Assembly: GCA_005765155.1 (NCBI GenBank)
Contig: VCCP01000001.1
Coordinates: forward strand, 6,200,001 to 6,264,000
From: Zelopaecilomyces penicillatus
Lineage: Eukaryota; Ascomycota; Sordariomycetes; Hypocreales; Pseudodiploosporaceae
Length of the DNA: 64,000 bases
Direction: 5' to 3'
In this document: positions 1 through 11,160 of the stretch, piece after piece
Position numbering within the stretch: the first letter of the stretch is position 1
Layout of the letters: every line of letters begins with the position of its first letter
Program-made: the position numbers and the translations under genes
The notes under the pieces: generated by a model
The model's database searches: none
What the model was told of the DNA's origin: nothing
Seen by the model: the letters and a program-made list of their open reading frames with translations, nothing else

Positions 1-22
1 TTCATCACTCATCAAACAAGTT

Positions 23-1080
23 ATGGCGTCAAAAACTAGCACAGCGCCAATGAAAGTCGGCATCCTTTCTGTGGGTGACATGGGAGTTGGCATAGCCAGG
101 CTGTTGATTGCGCATGGCATAGCTGTGGCTACAAACTGCCAAGGCAGAAGGTGTGTACGCGGGCGGCAACAAAGAACGTCTCTCATGACTAACAAGAACC
201 CAGTGAGGCCACCATCGAAAGAGCCCGTCAGGCGAAAGTGGAGATACTTGTGTCGGATCTTGAACTTGTTCAGCAATGCACACTGGTTCTCTCCGTCGTT
301 CCACCCCGCGATGCCGAGGCTACTGCACAGAGGATTGCAGATGCGCTCTCAGGTGGCTCTCGAAAGGAACCGCTTTACTTTGCTGACATGAATGCCGTTT
401 CGCCGTCAACGTGCAAAGGCATTAACTTGATGTTTGAAAAGGCTAGAGTGCCTGTCAAGTTTATTGATGGATGCATAATTGGAGATCCTCCAAGCCTTAC
501 AACGACCGTCTCACAGGCAGACGATCAAGGGCTAAACAGCAATGACACGGCCAACGGATGGAGAACTCCCAGCCTCCCGATATCGGGGCCACACTCTCTA
601 TCAGATACACCCGATGGCGATCGAATTATCTCTATCCTAAAAATGCGCTCAATCTCTCCCGAGATTGGCGCAGCAAGCGGCCTCAAGATGTGCTTCGCAG
701 CCATGGCCAAGGGCTACACGGCACTGGCAACACAATCCTTCACCACCGCTCATCGTATGGGGGTGGGCGAAGAACTTAAACGCTACCTTAGTGAGATCAT
801 GCCAACCCAACTAACCCGGATCGAGCGTGGTGTGCCAAACATGCCTCCCAAAGCCTACCGCTGGGTCCGGGAGATGGAGGAGATATCCAGCACCATGAGC
901 GAGGAAGGCGGGTGGGATAAGACGATATTTGAAGGCATCGCGGGAGTTTACAAGGCGGTCGCTGAAGATGCAGTGCTTGGCAAAGAGAAGATTGGGAAAA
1001 GAACAAGAGGGACAACAGTAGATGATGTTGCGGCGTTGATGGCGGAGAGCCTGGAGCGAAAGCGAAAGAAGTTGGTTTGA
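23..1080 (+). CDS. 6-phosphogluconate dehydrogenase-like NAD-binding protein (DUF1932 type)
   Basis: Two exons, 23-150 and 204-1080, giving about 334 aa. The 53-bp intron (GTGTGT...CCCAG) restores one frame across the junction, reading GRS-EATIERARQAKVEIL. The N-terminus has the Rossmann start VGILSVGDMGVGIARLL of the 6PGDH/3-hydroxyisobutyrate dehydrogenase superfamily. The C-terminal half (about residues 200-330) is helical and looks like the DUF1932 domain that follows this Rossmann fold in many fungal proteins, including the stretch AASGLKMCFAAMAKGY. The reaction is unknown; a small-acid NAD(P)-dependent oxidoreductase is the family expectation. A second in-frame ATG at 50 lies just before the Rossmann strand and could be the true start. 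The segment near 500-560 is poorly alignable by eye and might hide a further intron. The gene is convergent with the next one. Confidence 0.8.
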
Positions 1081-1404
1081 TCGATTTTGGACAACGGATT
1101 AGGTATACATTATAAGAATACACCATGCCTTCATATTTGTAATTGCCGACTCCGAGTTACCTATGCAAAGCAAGAGACGAAGTCTAGACTGACTGTTACT
1201 CTACATAAATTCGAAGAGGATTTGTATGGACGTTACATAACTTCTTGGTAACTTCAGCATAGTTACCACGCAAACCAAGTTATGCTATGTCGTGCCTAGA
1301 TGCATGCTTGTTGAATTCAGATGGCTATTCTAAAACGGGTACATTTGTTAAAGGAATCGTCACATAATAATCCTACATCCCGATATAGTTTACAAGGTGG
1401 CTGG
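1081..1404. other. Convergent intergenic region
   Basis: Lies between two convergent genes and holds only their 3' UTRs and polyadenylation regions. I see no ORF, repeat or RNA gene. Confidence 0.6.
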
Positions 1405-3062
1405 TTACCAAACGGCAATGGTAGCAGCATCTGCTAAGCCGACCGCTAACGCACCGAACACAGACCCTGTCACGTCCTTCTCAACAGAATAGATACGTGA
1501 GTGTGGGACGCTCAGTTTGGTTTCTTCAGAGCTGTGATCAGAGTCCCCTTTGGAGTCCTGTGCCGAAGACACGTAGATGCCATTTCCGGAAAGCGCACCA
1601 AAGTGCTGTCCCAAGAATCCCTCTGTCGCCCTCTCCGCGGGGTTCAAGGGGGGTGCTGCTTCCCCAGGAACCCCAAATACAATACCAGGCACAAAAGGCG
1701 TGGTGATATCAGGCAAGGCTGGAGCTGACATGAAGAACTGGATTCTGGACCCATTGGGAGTGAACTCGGAGTCATTCATCGTCCGCAAAAAGCTTGCCAT
1801 CTCCTCCTCCTCCGACATGGCGAAATGTGTTCGTTGGGGGTCTAGGGAAAGCAACCCCTTTTTAGGGCCCCAGCCGCCACCGCCGCTCACTGTTTGATGT
1901 CAATGATAAAGCCTTCAGACCACCAGTTGGGTTACTTACGAATTTTGTAGAGACGACCACCACGGCTGTAGAGCTGTCTAAGGTGAAGAGCTGTCTCCTG
2001 TACCAAGGTCTTGACATCTTCTATATTTTGCGATGCTGATAGTGTGTTTGGCATGTTTTCTAGCCACTCATTCACCTCGCTAGATGCATTTGCCTGGGGG
2101 GTGATTACAGCCCAAACACCAACTGGGCCAGACATGATTCCAGTAGTGGCATTATGTTTATAAAGCAGATTAACTGCGTGCTCCAATTCAGTGGAGGCTG
2201 GAATTAGCTTTCCATCTACTTCAATGCCTCTGATGATGTTCCCAAAGCTCTCCATCACTACCCGGGGTTGCGTTAGGGGTACCAATGGGGCTTGAATGCC
2301 GAGATCTGCCATTGCTTGCGGTGGCTCGTTAAGGGAGAGCATTACGCGCTGTGAGTGCTTTTCGGTCTGTTTTACCAGCTTGGGAGTACTTCGATTCATA
2401 TCAAATTGAGATGTGAGGAGAGTCGAGTTTCGGTTGTTATGGAACGTCGTCCTTGCCAACGGCAGGGTAACAGAAGGAATACCAAGGCTAAACGTCAGGG
2501 CCGACACGGTATCGGCATCGTTTATAGATTTAGGGGGCTCTGGTTGCCATAGGTGCGGTAGGGTGTCATCAAGATGGCCACGTAAGACTGTAATACCTTG
2601 AAAAGGCTGATATGATCCTACGGGAGGAGCAATGTGGTCGACAATGGCGCCCAAAACATGAAATTGGTCAACTTCTGCTGATGCGGACATGAGCTTAGCA
2701 AAGCCCCGCAAGAAATTTTCATCCTCTAGCTGTTTTGAAAATCCTGGCGTTGCGAGTAGAACTGCGGCATTGTGACCATTAGGATTGGCCAAGACTTTCC
2801 TCTTACTCAATTTCTCGAAAAGCTCGACGTGGTGGACCTAAACCAATGAGTTTATGATGACTAGTTTCAACATTGCGTTCGTACCTACTTTGGATCCATC
2901 CGGGATAGCATAGGAGAACCTAGTTTGGTCTTTGCTAGGAATAGTAGAGAATGGCCTTTGAATGACTGAGACGCTCAGTCGAGGGCCATGAGATGACCAG
3001 CATCTCCGGGCCGGCCGAGATATTCGCGTCGCCATTCGATTGTACAGCCTCAATTGAGTCAC
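1405..3062 (-). CDS. Conserved fungal protein with mitochondrial presequence, function unknown
   Basis: Three exons on the minus strand: 3062-2889, 2837-1940 and 1889-1405, about 518 aa. Introns of 51 and 50 bp join GSK-VHHVELFEKL and LYKI-LSGGGGWGPKKG with correct phase. The first 40 residues are Arg/Ser-rich and almost free of acidic residues (for example RISRPARRCWSSHGPRLSVS), as in a mitochondrial targeting peptide. The middle has no motif I can assign; near residue 360 is the strongly Gly-rich turn SGGGGWGPKKGLLSLDP. The extreme C-terminus (VFGALAVGLADAATIAVW) is hydrophobic and could be a membrane anchor. The layout faintly recalls FIST-type sensory domain proteins, but I cannot support that. 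The gene is divergent from the ValRS gene. Confidence 0.75.
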
Positions 3063-3567
3063 AATAGTAATCCACTAAGGTTGTTCAAACTTCGAGAAGA
3101 AACTAGCACAAATTTCGCATTGGAACAACACGCCGAAAAGAGATATGTTACAAAGGCTTGACCAGCGATATCGCATGAACCTGAGGATCTTCAACCTGTT
3201 CTGACAAGACTCATAAGTTATTTGTGGCAAGGGCCGAATATGTGGCTAGTGTTACAATGGAGGGGCAAGCTTCGACTGCACTGCCACAGGCGGCTGGACC
3301 CCTCATTCCACATCCCACCTTCAACAACATCAATCGGAGACACAGTGATGACTCAATTTTAACAAGGTGACAAGAGAACTTGTGCCTTGACCTCAGTGAG
3401 TCAGATTGATTCTCTGCAGCTCACTATATAGAGACTATATTTGGAAGCCCAACATCCACGGGCTTCAACAATCAGCTTTCAGGACGACGTTCAGACTCGC
3501 CGTTCGTGCACTTCGTGTGCGATCTGTTTCCCCAAGTCGACCTTTGTTAAACACTGCTCGTGCCACT
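3063..3567. promoter_or_regulatory. Divergent promoter region and ValRS leader
   Basis: Shared 5' region of the mitochondrial unknown protein (-) and valyl-tRNA synthetase (+). Its right part stays open in the ValRS frame from about 3406 to 3567 and is described separately as a probable presequence. No clear TATA box was recognised. Confidence 0.5.
3406..3567 (+). other. In-frame N-terminal extension of ValRS lacking ATG (candidate mitochondrial presequence)
   Basis: The reading frame of ValRS exon 1 stays open for 54 codons upstream of its first ATG at 3568, and none of these codons is ATG. From about 3469 on, the encoded stretch is rich in Arg, Ser, Ala and hydrophobic residues with no Asp or Glu (FRTTFRLAVRALRVRSVS), as expected of an amphipathic mitochondrial targeting helix. 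Fungi usually make cytosolic and mitochondrial ValRS from one gene, and near-cognate initiation is established for other yeast aminoacyl-tRNA synthetases (ALA1 and GRS1). Near-cognate codons such as TTG 3406 and ATT 3409 are available. The start codon is inferred, not seen. Confidence 0.55.
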
Positions 3568-6500
3568 ATGGCTACAAACAGCGGAAGGGGAAACCCCAGT
3601 ATGTCTTCACTGCATATAAACCAAGTAGGAACTAGCACAGCTAACTGATATGCCTTGTTAGTTGCGGCGGGCGAGGGCCTCATCGAGACCACAACCGCCC
3701 CACCTAAGATTCCCAGTGAAACCAAGCAAGAAATTGCCAATGCCACGAAATCTGCCGTTACTGGTTCCCATGTCCCCGGCGCTGATGCATCCGCAACTCC
3801 AGCGGCCGCTGGGGCTCCTGAAGCCCCCAAAGTGAAGTCGGAGAAGGAGTGTGAGTTTTCTGGGCTCTCCATCCTGTTTTTTCTTCCCCTGGTATCCCAT
3901 AGTCTGACACGGTCATGTAGTGGAAAAGGAACGAAAGAAGGCCGAAAAGGCCGCCAAGCTCGAGGCTAAAAAGGCGAAGGCTGCTCAGGTTGCTGCCAAT
4001 CCTGCCAAGGAGAAGAAGGCAAAGGAGAAGAAGGCGGAGGAGGAACCTTTGCCCGAATATGTCGAGGATACCCCTGTCGGCGAGAAGAAGCGCATTCGAT
4101 CTTTCGAAGACCCGCACTTCAAGGCATACAATCCAATCGCTGTTGAGTCTGCTTGGTACAGCTGGTGGGAGAAGGAAGGGTTCTTCAAGCCAGAGTTTAC
4201 CACCGACGGCAAGGTCAAGGACGCCGGTAACTTCGTCATCGTCCACCCACCTCCCAATGTCACCGGCTCTCTACATATGGGGCACGCACTCGGAGACTCG
4301 CTCCAGGATCTCATGGTAAGATGGAACAGAATGCATGGAAAGACCGCGCTCTGGCTCCCTGGATGTGACCACGCTGGTATTTCCACACAGAGCGTCGTCG
4401 AGAACATGCTTTGGCGGCGAAACCAACAAACCAGACATGACCTCGGCCGAGAAAAGTTCGTTGAAACGATTTGGGAATGGAAGGAAGACTACCATAAGCG
4501 AATTAACAAGGCTCTAACAAGCTTGGGTAGTTCTTTTGACTGGAGTCGAGAGGGTGGGTCTTCAGATTGCTGTACCTTGTTAAACTGTGTCCCTACTAAC
4601 GAACTCCAGCCTTTACCATGGATGCCAATCTCTCTGCTGCAGTTAGCGAAACGTTTGTGCAGCTTCACGAAGAGGGCATTATCTACAGAGCTAACCGACT
4701 TGTCAACTGGTGTACTAAGCTCAACACAGCGCTCTCCAATCTTGAGGTCAACAACAAGGAGCTTACTGGCCGAACCCTGCTTGATGTTCCAGGATACGAG
4801 AAGAAGGTCGAGTTTGGTGTTATTGTCCACTTCAAGTACCCCATCGAGGGATCTGACGAGACCTTGGAAGTGGCTACAACTCGAATTGAGACCATGCTAG
4901 GCGATACTGGTATTGCCGTTCATCCTAATGATGAGCGATACAAACACTTGATTGGCAAGCAAGCGATCCATCCATTTATTGAGGGTCGCAAACTGCCTAT
5001 TATTGCCGACGAATACGTGGATATGGAATTTGGAACGGGAGCTGTGAAGTTAACACCGGCACACGACCCGAATGATTTTACTCTTGGCCAAAAGCACAAA
5101 CTTGAGTTCATCAACATCCTAACTGATGATGGCTTGATGAATGAGAACGCCGGACCCTACAAGGGCCAGAAACGGTTTGATGTTCGGTATACTTTGCAAG
5201 ACGACCTCAAGCAGAAGGGCCTATTTGTTGATAAGAAGGATAACCCCATGAAAGTCCCAATGTGCGAGAAGTCCAAGGATATCATTGAGCCTATCATGAA
5301 GCCCCAGTGGTGGGTACGAATGAAGGAGTTGGCTGAGCCGGCTGTGCAAGCAGTCCGAGATGGCAAGATCAAGATCAAGCCTGAAACGGCTGAGAGGAGC
5401 TACTATCGCTGGCTCGAAGATGTTAGCGACTGGTGCATTAGCCGACAGCTTTGGTGGGGCCATCGTTGCCCTGTCTATTTCGCCAAGCTTGAAAGTGGCA
5501 GTGAAGATATCCCCGAGGAAAAGCTTTGGTTCTCGGGTAGAAACTTGCAAGAGGCAGAGGCAAAGGCTAAGGCAGCATTCCCTAACCAGAAGTTCACTCT
5601 TGAGCAGGATGAGGATGTCCTCGATAGTGAGTGGCTTGATTATCTGATGTTGTAATGATGAGCATGCTAACGTGTCAATAGCGTGGTTCTCTTCTGGCCT
5701 TTGGCCGTTCAGCACATTGGGTTGGCCCAACAAGACGCCTGACTTTGAAAAATTGTTCCCCACAACTGTTCTGGAAACAGGATGGGATATTCTTTTCTTC
5801 TGGATTGCCAGGATGATTATTCTTAGCTTGAAGATGACGGGACAGATTCCCTTTAAAGAGGTTTACTGCCACAGTCTTGTTCGTGACTCGGAAGGCAGGA
5901 AAATGAGCAAGAGTTTGGGCAATGTCATTGATCCACTGGATGTCATTTCTGGTATCCAGCTGGACGACCTGCATGCCAAGCTTCACTTGGGCAACCTTCA
6001 CCCCAGTGAGGTCCAAAAGGCCACCAAATACCAGAAGTCGGCCTTCCCTGATGGAATTCCCCAGTGCGGAGCGGATGCACTGCGATTTACCATGATTAAC
6101 GCAACAACTGGAGGCGCGGATATCAACCTTGAAGTGAAAATGTAGGTGCACTAATACCCAACCGTAACTACTAGACTAACAAATCTGCAGTATTCACGGT
6201 TATCGGAAGTTCTGTAACAAGATTGTATGTCAAACTCACATCTCGCTTTTATACGGACACTGCTGACGAAAATACAGTTTCAAGCTACAAAATATGTTCT
6301 GGGCAGCCTGCCCAAGGACTTTGTCCCTGCCAAGTCTGGTGTACTCCCTGGCAAAACACTTGCTGAGCGCTGGATTCTTCACAAGATGAATAACGCTGCC
6401 AAGGAAATCAACATTGCGCTTGCAGAACGCGAGTTCTCTAAATCTACAATTCTCGTATATCGCTACTGGTACAGCGAGCTTTGCGATGTTTACATCGAGA

Positions 6501-7278
6501 ACTCAAAAGCCATTATTCGCGATGGTAGTGAAGAGGAGCGCAATTCTGCTATCCAAACCCTCTACACAACTTTGGAAGCAGCACTGACTTTGATCCATCC
6601 CTTCATGCCTTTTATTACAGAAGAGATGTGGCAGAGAATGCCTCGCCGGCCGGAGGACAATACCAAGTCTATCATGGTGGCTAAGTACCCGACATACAAT
6701 GAGGCTTTCGATGATCCAGAGTCAGAGGTCGCATATGAGGTTGTGTTGGACTGCACCAAGGGTACAAGGTCACTCATGTCAGAGTATTCATTGAAGGATG
6801 AAGCAGAAGGTAAGCGTTGGCCCAGCCCCCCAATCACCATGATGTGATTCAAAGAACTAACAATGCTACAGTCACCATTCAAGCTCATGATGAAGAAACC
6901 CTAAAGACTTGCAAAAACGAAGTGTCTTCAATCAAGTCTCTCAGCGGCAAGGGTATCAAAAGCATGCAGGTTGTTGGGTCAGATGCTTCACGACCTGCTG
7001 GTTGTGTTGCCTATCCCGTCTCCACAACTGCCACTGTCTTCTTATATGTAAAGGGACGAGTAGACATGGATGCTGAGATTACGAAAGCCCAGAAGAAGCT
7101 TGACAAGGTCAAGATGAGCTCCCAGAAGCAGGAGAAGCTGCTGCAAGATGCAGGATACAAGGAGAAGGTGTCTCCTGCGGTACTGGAGAGCGACCAGAAG
7201 AGGATGGCTGAATTCAAGCAGGAGATCCACAGCTTGGAGGAGACACTCAAGCAGTTTGAGCAGCTGAAACTAGAGTAG
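3568..7278 (+). CDS. VAS1: Valyl-tRNA synthetase, class I (cytosolic start)
   Basis: Charges tRNA-Val with valine using ATP. Eight exons: 3568-3598, 3662-3850, 3921-4553, 4610-5626, 5682-6141, 6191-6224, 6278-6809 and 6872-7278, about 1,100 aa, close to yeast Vas1 (1,104). Exon 6 is a 34-nt microexon. The N-terminal 100 residues are a Lys/Glu/Ala-rich extension. The class I signature PPPNVTGSLHMGHALGD (HIGH motif) starts in exon 3, the CP1 editing domain lies in exon 4, and the KMSKS loop reads GRKMSKSLGNVIDP in exon 5. The anticodon-binding domain and a C-terminal coiled coil (Lys/Glu/Gln-rich) follow. All introns have GT-AG ends and each junction preserves the family sequence, for example DVLD-TWFSSGLWPF and DWSRE-AFTMD. 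A mitochondrial isoform probably starts upstream at a non-AUG codon. Confidence 0.97.
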
Positions 7279-7447
7279 AGTAAAATGGTGTCACGATGCA
7301 AAAGAGATTGGCATGTCATGCTGTAGACAAACATGGCAAATGGCATATATATTACCAGGTACAAATGATTTGAATCTTACAAGCTCTCTTCGTATAGTGG
7401 CGTGAAGTTACTCGTGTTGTATTGAAGTTTAATGATTAATTCCCAAC

Positions 7448-9667
7448 CTACCAACCCCCTTTTCCACCACCACCACCACCACCACCACCACCTCCCCCCT
7501 TTCCGCCGCCACCTCTACCACCGTCTCCTCCACCCTCATCCCTCTTTGCACCTCCACCACGCACTGGCCGTGACTGCGCTGCTTCATGACGCTTCAACTC
7601 ATCTGGAACTTTAGAGATGGCACTCTTGCTCAACATCTGCTTGAGGTCATACAAAAGATCTGAATCTTCGTTTCCAAGGAACGTGATGGCGACACCGCTC
7701 TTTCCAGCACGGCCGGTACGACCGACACGATGGGTGTAACTTTCAATATTCGTCGCCATGTTGAAGTTGATGACGAGAGAGACATCGGGCACGTCAATAC
7801 CACGACCAGCCAGATCAGTGGCGACAAGGACCTGTGTCTGCCCCGACCTGACGGAGCTCAGCGCAGCCTCTCGCTGGTCTTGTGTCTTGGAACCATGAAG
7901 AGTGACGACCGACCAGCCCATAGACTTAATGTCGCGTGCTACAGCATCACAGTTGCGCTTGATGTTGACAAATACGATGATGGGCGCTGCATATGCGTTG
8001 GAGCCTAAAATCTCCTGTAGACGCTTCTTGCGGCGATCCTCACCAGGGATGAACTCGACACGCTGCTCGACAGTGTCCACGGCCTCGCCAGCGTTACCGA
8101 TGGTGACGATGGCAGGACGACGGAGATACTTCTTGGCAATCTTCTCAACAAGTGGAGGCATCGTAGCCGTGTACATCATCGTCTGCCGGTATCTGTCCTT
8201 GCCAACATACTGTTTCATGAGCTGCGCATTCTCAGCCTCGTCCGTGTCAGGCTTCTCGTTGGTTACAGGTAGAGCGTCGAGGATTTTATTGACCGATTCC
8301 TCAAAGCCAAGATCAATCATGCGATCTGCTTCGTCCATGATAATGTAGCAGCATTGTACCAACACCAGCAGCCGACGTTCAATACAATCTACCAAACGAC
8401 CGGGGGTGGCAACGATAATCTCCGCACCGTTGCTTAGGGCGAAGACCTGCTCTTCCAGGGAGTGACCACCGACAATACTGACACATCGGAAACCCAAGGG
8501 CTCAGCAAACTTCTTAGCTTCCGTCTCAATCTGCTGGACCAGCTCACGAGTAGGCGCAATGATGAGTGCGTATGGGCCGTCGTTCTTGTTCGCTTCGGTA
8601 AGGGGTGGTAGTTCGGAAATGTAGACTAGTAGAGGTAGCAAGAAAGCGGCTGTTTTACCGGAACCAGTGACGGCAACACCGATGAGATCGCGGGCCTGCA
8701 GCGCGATAGGGATGGCCGCCCTCTGAATGGCTGACGGTTCTTTATAGCCAACCTTGTCAACGATATTGAGCAGGCGATTCGGCAGCCCAGACTCATCCCA
8801 GTCCCGCATGGGGTTAGGGATAGCACCACCTTTCGTAGCGATGCCAAAATCCTCCTTAAAAATACGCCAGTCTCGCTCGCGCATCTCGGTAAGGGCCTTG
8901 TCAGACCAGTGGCGGCCAAGACCCGTTCTGTCGGCCCTCTCCTTTGCTCTCGCCCGCGCGCGGTAGAAGTCCTCCATGATGCCCTTTGCGCGTTCTTTGC
9001 CGTTTTCTGGGTCACGTTGCTCAATCATTCTGGCTCGCTTGCGAGCGCGCTGCTCGGCATCATCATCAAACTCGCCACCCACACCAGCCAGGGAGCCGCC
9101 TCTGTTGACGCTCTGGCTTGAGTATAGGGGATCGCCCACTCTTGAGGTATCTTCGTCTGCGTCCCACTCAAAGTTGAATTTTCTTTCCGTCGTTCGCATA
9201 CGTTTTTTCTTGGCCGAGAAGCTTGACTGTTGATTTACCTCTGGGCCAAGATATCGTGACCGTAATAAGTTCGCCTCAATGTCTGCAGCCGAGCGTTTTT
9301 CCCCAGTTGATTTGGCTCCCTTTTTGCCTTCTCTCCCGTCCCTGTTATCCCTTCTATCTCTATCGTCTCTGCCTTCATGGCCGCGCCCGAAACCGCCAGA
9401 ATGATTCATGGCCTTGGGCCCCGTGGGGACCTGACCCTGCGCGTTGCCGTTATATGTGCCGTTTGCTGTACGAGACTCCCATTTTCTCTCATCTTGATCC
9501 CGCTTTTGGGAGTTTTCTGTGGTTTTGCGCTTCTTCTCCTCATCCTCCTTCTTGGCCTTTTCGGCTGCAAGACGCTCTCGTTCGGCCTTCGGGATGAATC
9601 GTGGTTTTGCAGCTACCGCGTCGGCCTCCTTCTTCTTTCGTAGGATATCTTCTACGTCGAGAGGCAT
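7448..9667 (-). CDS. PRP28: Pre-mRNA-splicing ATP-dependent DEAD-box helicase Prp28
   Basis: Single exon, 739 aa. Prp28 is the U5-associated helicase that displaces U1 from the 5' splice site for U6. The N-terminus (residues 1-260) is charged and Arg/Lys/Glu-rich and begins MPLDVEDILRKKKEAD, as in filamentous-fungal Prp28. Helicase motifs in order: GSGKTAAF (I), PTRELVQQ (Ia), ATPGRL (Ib), DEAD (II), TAT in place of SAT (III, typical of this subfamily), ATDLAGRGIDVPDV (V) and HRVGRTGRAGKSG (VI). The C-terminus is an unusual glycine tail with a run of 12 Gly between lysines, encoded by a CCA/CCG-type simple repeat at about 7455-7530. It is divergent from the mL59 gene. Confidence 0.96.
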   Translation of the reverse strand: MPLDVEDILRKKKEADAVAAKPRFIPKAERERLAAEKAKKEDEEKKRKTTENSQKRDQDERKWESRTANGTYNGNAQGQVPTGPKAMNHSGGFGRGHEGRDDRDRRDNRDGREGKKGAKSTGEKRSAADIEANLLRSRYLGPEVNQQSSFSAKKKRMRTTERKFNFEWDADEDTSRVGDPLYSSQSVNRGGSLAGVGGEFDDDAEQRARKRARMIEQRDPENGKERAKGIMEDFYRARARAKERADRTGLGRHWSDKALTEMRERDWRIFKEDFGIATKGGAIPNPMRDWDESGLPNRLLNIVDKVGYKEPSAIQRAAIPIALQARDLIGVAVTGSGKTAAFLLPLLVYISELPPLTEANKNDGPYALIIAPTRELVQQIETEAKKFAEPLGFRCVSIVGGHSLEEQVFALSNGAEIIVATPGRLVDCIERRLLVLVQCCYIIMDEADRMIDLGFEESVNKILDALPVTNEKPDTDEAENAQLMKQYVGKDRYRQTMMYTATMPPLVEKIAKKYLRRPAIVTIGNAGEAVDTVEQRVEFIPGEDRRKKRLQEILGSNAYAAPIIVFVNIKRNCDAVARDIKSMGWSVVTLHGSKTQDQREAALSSVRSGQTQVLVATDLAGRGIDVPDVSLVINFNMATNIESYTHRVGRTGRAGKSGVAITFLGNEDSDLLYDLKQMLSKSAISKVPDELKRHEAAQSRPVRGGGAKRDEGGGDGGRGGGGKGGGGGGGGGGGGKGGW

Positions 9668-10051
9668 CGTGTCGTTTTTAAAACCGTTCGGTTGATTCTT
9701 TTTGCTCTTATCAGAAGCGCATCATACAAATACAGCGGAGGAGATGATGGTATTGTTTGCCACTAGAGTGTTGTCCTTGGAAGTGAAGGTGGAATGAAGT
9801 AGACGAGGCTGCACAAATTAAGTCACCATCATTGAGCACTGCCTAAGCTCGGGCCAATGGACAAGCTTTATTCTAGTGGGGCTGCAAGTAACAGAAGTTC
9901 AGCCTTGTCGTGCTCTAGACCCGTACATTTTATCGCAGATCTAGTTCCTTGGACTGCCGATTCCTACGTAGGTCACAGAGTCTTGCTTTATTTTGCGCCC
10001 CCATCCTCGATTATTTACGACCAATGCTCGACGGCAGGGCTTGATTGCATC
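9668..10051. promoter_or_regulatory. Divergent promoter region of PRP28 and mL59
   Basis: A 384-bp region between two divergent start codons. The frame upstream of the mL59 ATG is open back to 9857 and has an in-frame ATG there, but family length supports the ATG at 10052. No other element recognised. Confidence 0.5.
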
Positions 10052-10687
10052 ATGGCCTCTGCATCCAACTTCATCCAGCTGGCCAAAACGCTGCCGCCGC
10101 CGCTGCAGCGCTTCTTCGCCAAGTGGCCTCCTGCGGTCATCGTCCCCCAAGGCACCGCCCCGACCCCATACCAGGAGCAGCGACCCAACCCGTTCGGATT
10201 CAACAAGCACCCCATCACAGGCAAGTGGCAGGACCCAGTATTCTCCCAGCGTCGCCAGGCTCAGCTTGTCCAGCTTGCACGGGAGCACGGCGTCGAGGAG
10301 CTACTACCAGAAACCACAAAGGGCACTGAGTACCAGCTCGCTCATCGCGTTGAACATGGCCTGAGGGTCAAGGGTACCGGTGTTGGACAGAGAGTAAAGG
10401 GCCATATTCACGAACGACACATGATTTCCAAGTACGTTGAGCGGCATTTTCCCTCCAGCGCTGTGCGCGCACCTATAATCAATATGAGGCGGAGTACTGA
10501 CATCACGCGCGCCTAGGATGGAGAAAAGGAGAAAGGCTATGCTGGAGATGCCCAATCTCATCAAGGCATGGAAGAGGGTAAGAAACGGCCACTGTCATCA
10601 AACAAGCTTTGACTAGGAGGCTTTGAATCGTTTTACTAACTGTCATGACAGATCGGGAAGAGAGGCTGGACCAAGTTCCCCAAATAA
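10052..10687 (+). CDS. MRPL25: Mitochondrial large ribosomal subunit protein mL59 (MRPL25)
   Basis: Three exons: 10052-10431, 10517-10577 and 10652-10687, 158 aa, matching yeast MRPL25 (157 aa). It is a fungal-specific structural protein of the 54S mitoribosomal subunit. The N-terminus reads FIQLAKTLPPPLQRFFAKWP, followed by the conserved PNPFGFNKHPITGKWQDPVFS. The C-terminus, split over two small exons, is Lys/Arg-rich and ends KRIGKRGWTKFPK. Intron 2 has a textbook branch site TACTAAC at about 10634. Splicing is essential: intron 1 read-through ends quickly, and the last exon is only 36 nt, so automated prediction could miss it. Confidence 0.95.
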
Positions 10688-11160
10688 GCGACGACACAGA
10701 GTGTGGCTACCCGATGCTGGCCTGTCTGTACATACACTATGTAATACTATCTACCAAGCTTATGTATCAAAAGATCGAGCACATGTATTCCTCGACCGCG
10801 ATGGCTATCACTATCTCTTGGAATCTCCTCTGTGTAAGACGCTGCCCTCAGTTATCCTCTCGGATCCTCCTCGTCGCAATTCTGCAGTACGCTCTCAGCC
10901 CGTTGAAGAGATCTTCTTGAATCGCCTGAGCTTATCCAACACCTACATGCACCGATCCTTCTAAAGCTTCACAACTAAATCTAACTTTGCCGTTCTCATT
11001 TGACTCTTGTCCCACATCAATACGCTTTACCCATCTCTGTCACGTGATGCCAGATCTTTTTCTTGGCTGTGAAAGCTCACTCCAAATTCACCACCACATT
11101 CCCAGCCTCAGTAGTCAAATCAAATGTTACTGCTCATCTCTGTGCGCTGTCATCTAGCCC
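10688..11160. other. Intergenic region mL59 - DPH4
   Basis: Tandem intergenic region holding the mL59 3' UTR and DPH4 promoter. Short ORFs here have no recognisable product. Confidence 0.5.

Noticed and set aside
9857..10051. Upstream in-frame ATG for mL59 at 9857
   Set aside because: Would add 65 residues unlike a targeting peptide; the ATG at 10052 gives the family length of 158 aa.
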